From Actinomycetota bacterium (lineage in GTDB: Bacteria > Actinomycetota > Thermoleophilia > Solirubrobacterales > Thermoleophilaceae): 5,812 bases of DNA. Both the position numbers and the translations under genes were made by a program. Below, in pieces: positions 4,357 to 5,812 of the stretch (position 1 is its first letter; each line of letters begins with the position of its first letter). The stretch spans positions 1-5,812 of the forward strand of contig VAWV01000250.1 of NCBI GenBank assembly GCA_005883295.1, read 5' to 3'. Under the pieces are notes generated by a model. The model ran no database searches. It was not told the DNA's origin and worked only from the letters and a program-made list of their open reading frames with translations.

Positions 4357-5812
4357 TGTGCGGCATCTGCGGCCAGGCGTCGCTCGACGGCGCCAGCGGC
4401 CGCGATCCCGCGGTGCTCGCGGCGATGAACGAGGCACTCGTGCACCGTGGCCCCGACAGCGACGGCATGCTGCTCGATGGGCCGGTCGGGCTGGCCGTCA
4501 GGCGGCTGTCGATCATCGACCTCGCCGGGGGCGACCAACCGATCGCAAACGAGGACGGCACGGTCCACGTCGTCCAGAACGGCGAGATCTACAACTACCG
4601 CGAGCTGCGCGCCGATCTCGCCCGCCGCGGGCACTCGTTCAGGACGCACAGCGACACCGAGGTGCTGGTCCACCTCTACGAGGAGCGCGGCGATTCCTTC
4701 GTTGTCGACCTGCGCGGGATGTTCGCGATAGCGCTCTGGGACGGCGCGCGCCGGCGACTCCTGCTCGCGCGCGACCGCTTCGGGATCAAGCCCCTGTACT
4801 ACGCGGTCACCGGCGGGACGCTGTCGTTCGGCTCCGAGCTCAAGGCGCTCCTACGCCAGCCGGGTTTTCCCACGGAGATCGACATCGACGCGGTCGAGGC
4901 GTTCCTCGCGTTCAACTCTGTGCCCGCGCCGTACACGATCTTCGAGGCCGCGCGCAAGCTGCCGCCGGGCCACCGGATGATCTGGAGCGGCGGCGAGCCG
5001 CGCATCGAGCGCTTCGCGCGGCCGGCGCCGCCCCCAGCAACCGAGGTGCGCACCGCGTCCGCGGACGTCCTTGCGGACGAGGCGCGCGAGCGCCTGCGGG
5101 ACTCGGTGCGCGCCCACCTGGTGGCGGATGTCCCGGTGGGGGTCCTCCTGTCCGGCGGCATCGACTCCTGCACGCTCGCCGCGCTCGCGGCCGAGGAGAG
5201 CGGCGAGCCGCTGAGGACGTTCTCGATCGGCTTCGAGGAGCGCTCGTTCGACGAGCTCGAGCGCGCACGCATGGTCGCGCGACGGTATGCAACCGACCAC
5301 CACGAGCTCGTGCTGCAGCCGGACGCGGCGGAGCTGCTGCCCGAGCTGGCGGCGGCCTTCGACGAGCCGTTCGCCGACTCATCCGCTCTGCCGACCTACC
5401 TCGTGTCACGGCTGGCTTCGGAGCACGTGAAGGTCGCGCTCTCGGGCGAGGGCGGGGACGAGCTGTTCGGTGGCTACTACACGTATGTCGCCGATCTGAT
5501 CGCCCCGTACGTCGGGCGTCCCGCCGCCGCGGCGCGCGCGCTCGTCGACCGGCTGCCGAGCTCGTCGCGGCGGACCAGCCTGGACTACATGGCGAAGCGC
5601 TTCGCCCGGGGTGCGCGCCTACCGCCGCTCGACCGCCACCACGCGTGGAAGGAGATCTTCGGCGAGGACGCGCGGTTGGAGCTTCTCGGTGAACGAGCGG
5701 ACCGCTCCCGCGATCCGCTCGAGCTGTGGCGGGCGCGCTACGCCGAGACGGAGGGGGCGGAGGAGCTGGCACGGCTGCAGGACGTCGATGTCGGGATCTA
5801 CCTCGCGGACGA
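4356..5812 (+). CDS. asnB: Glutamine-dependent asparagine synthase / amidotransferase (AsnB type), 3'-partial
   Basis: The frame starts at ATG 4356, sharing one base with the previous TGA (TGATG), and stays open to the window edge: 485 codons of a family usually about 600-650 residues long. After removal of Met1, Cys2 (MCGICG) is the class II glutamine amidotransferase nucleophile. RGPDSDG (31-37), RRLSIIDL and NGEIYNYREL (from residue 75) complete the glutaminase domain, followed by RDRFGIKPLYY and FGSELKALL. The synthetase domain has the ATP-pyrophosphatase loop SGGIDS (266-271) and SGEGGDELFGGYY (from 363). The enzyme hydrolyses glutamine and passes ammonia to an ATP-activated carboxylate. 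AsnB itself makes asparagine, but homologues inside glycan clusters are thought to amidate sugar carboxylates. Position directly behind a sugar transferase makes the latter plausible here, though the substrate cannot be read from the sequence. No key residue is missing in the visible part. Confidence 0.92.
   Translation, partial: MCGICGQASLDGASGRDPAVLAAMNEALVHRGPDSDGMLLDGPVGLAVRRLSIIDLAGGDQPIANEDGTVHVVQNGEIYNYRELRADLARRGHSFRTHSDTEVLVHLYEERGDSFVVDLRGMFAIALWDGARRRLLLARDRFGIKPLYYAVTGGTLSFGSELKALLRQPGFPTEIDIDAVEAFLAFNSVPAPYTIFEAARKLPPGHRMIWSGGEPRIERFARPAPPPATEVRTASADVLADEARERLRDSVRAHLVADVPVGVLLSGGIDSCTLAALAAEESGEPLRTFSIGFEERSFDELERARMVARRYATDHHELVLQPDAAELLPELAAAFDEPFADSSALPTYLVSRLASEHVKVALSGEGGDELFGGYYTYVADLIAPYVGRPAAAARALVDRLPSSSRRTSLDYMAKRFARGARLPPLDRHHAWKEIFGEDARLELLGERADRSRDPLELWRARYAETEGAEELARLQDVDVGIYLAD

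Noticed and set aside
4358..5692. A 444-codon + strand frame overlapping the asparagine synthase gene by frame shift
   Set aside because: It is Arg/Ala-rich shadow sequence; the frame from ATG 4356 carries all asparagine synthase motifs and is the real gene.

Overview
The window is GC-rich DNA (one 60-base line of extein, 1141-1200, is 46/60 G+C). Its gene content fits a high-GC actinobacterium. The strongest taxonomic cue is the Rv2578c-type radical SAM protein at the left end, which is characteristic of Actinomycetota. A deep-branching group such as Thermoleophilia is possible but is inferred, not shown. No rRNA, tRNA, CRISPR array or insertion sequence was seen.

Left part (1-1862, + strand): the 3' portion of an Rv2578c-family radical SAM gene. 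A 341-residue intein with a two-motif LAGLIDADG homing endonuclease interrupts it exactly at the third cysteine of the [4Fe-4S] CX3CX2C motif. The C-extein reads well until an in-frame TAG at 1704-1706. The same frame then continues for 51 more codons that resemble the family's normal C-terminus and ends at TGA 1860-1862. The TAG sits where a tyrosine is expected, so the gene looks cut short by a single-base nonsense change, a read-through site or a sequence error. A long hairpin (1883-1919) follows and probably terminates transcription from both convergent genes.

Middle (1943-2543, - strand): a hemolysin III / PAQR-family (TrhA-like) membrane protein gene. Its start and N-terminus lie in one frame and its remaining six membrane segments in another. 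The first membrane segment is missing, which points to a short out-of-frame deletion or an assembly error. The 56-bp gap to the divergent gene at 2600 holds candidate promoters for both directions.

Right part (2600-5812, + strand): a tightly coupled operon for surface-glycan assembly. It encodes a DUF354 GT-B-like glycosyltransferase, a short monotopic phosphoglycosyl transferase (bacterial sugar transferase family), and a glutamine-dependent asparagine synthase/amidotransferase that runs off the right edge. The first two genes overlap by 4 nt if the GTG start is used, and the last two overlap by 1 nt (TGATG). A plausible division of labour is that the phosphoglycosyl transferase loads the first sugar phosphate onto a polyprenyl phosphate, DUF354 extends or handles the glycan, and the AsnB-like enzyme amidates a sugar carboxylate or related acid. 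These roles are inferred from families and gene order.
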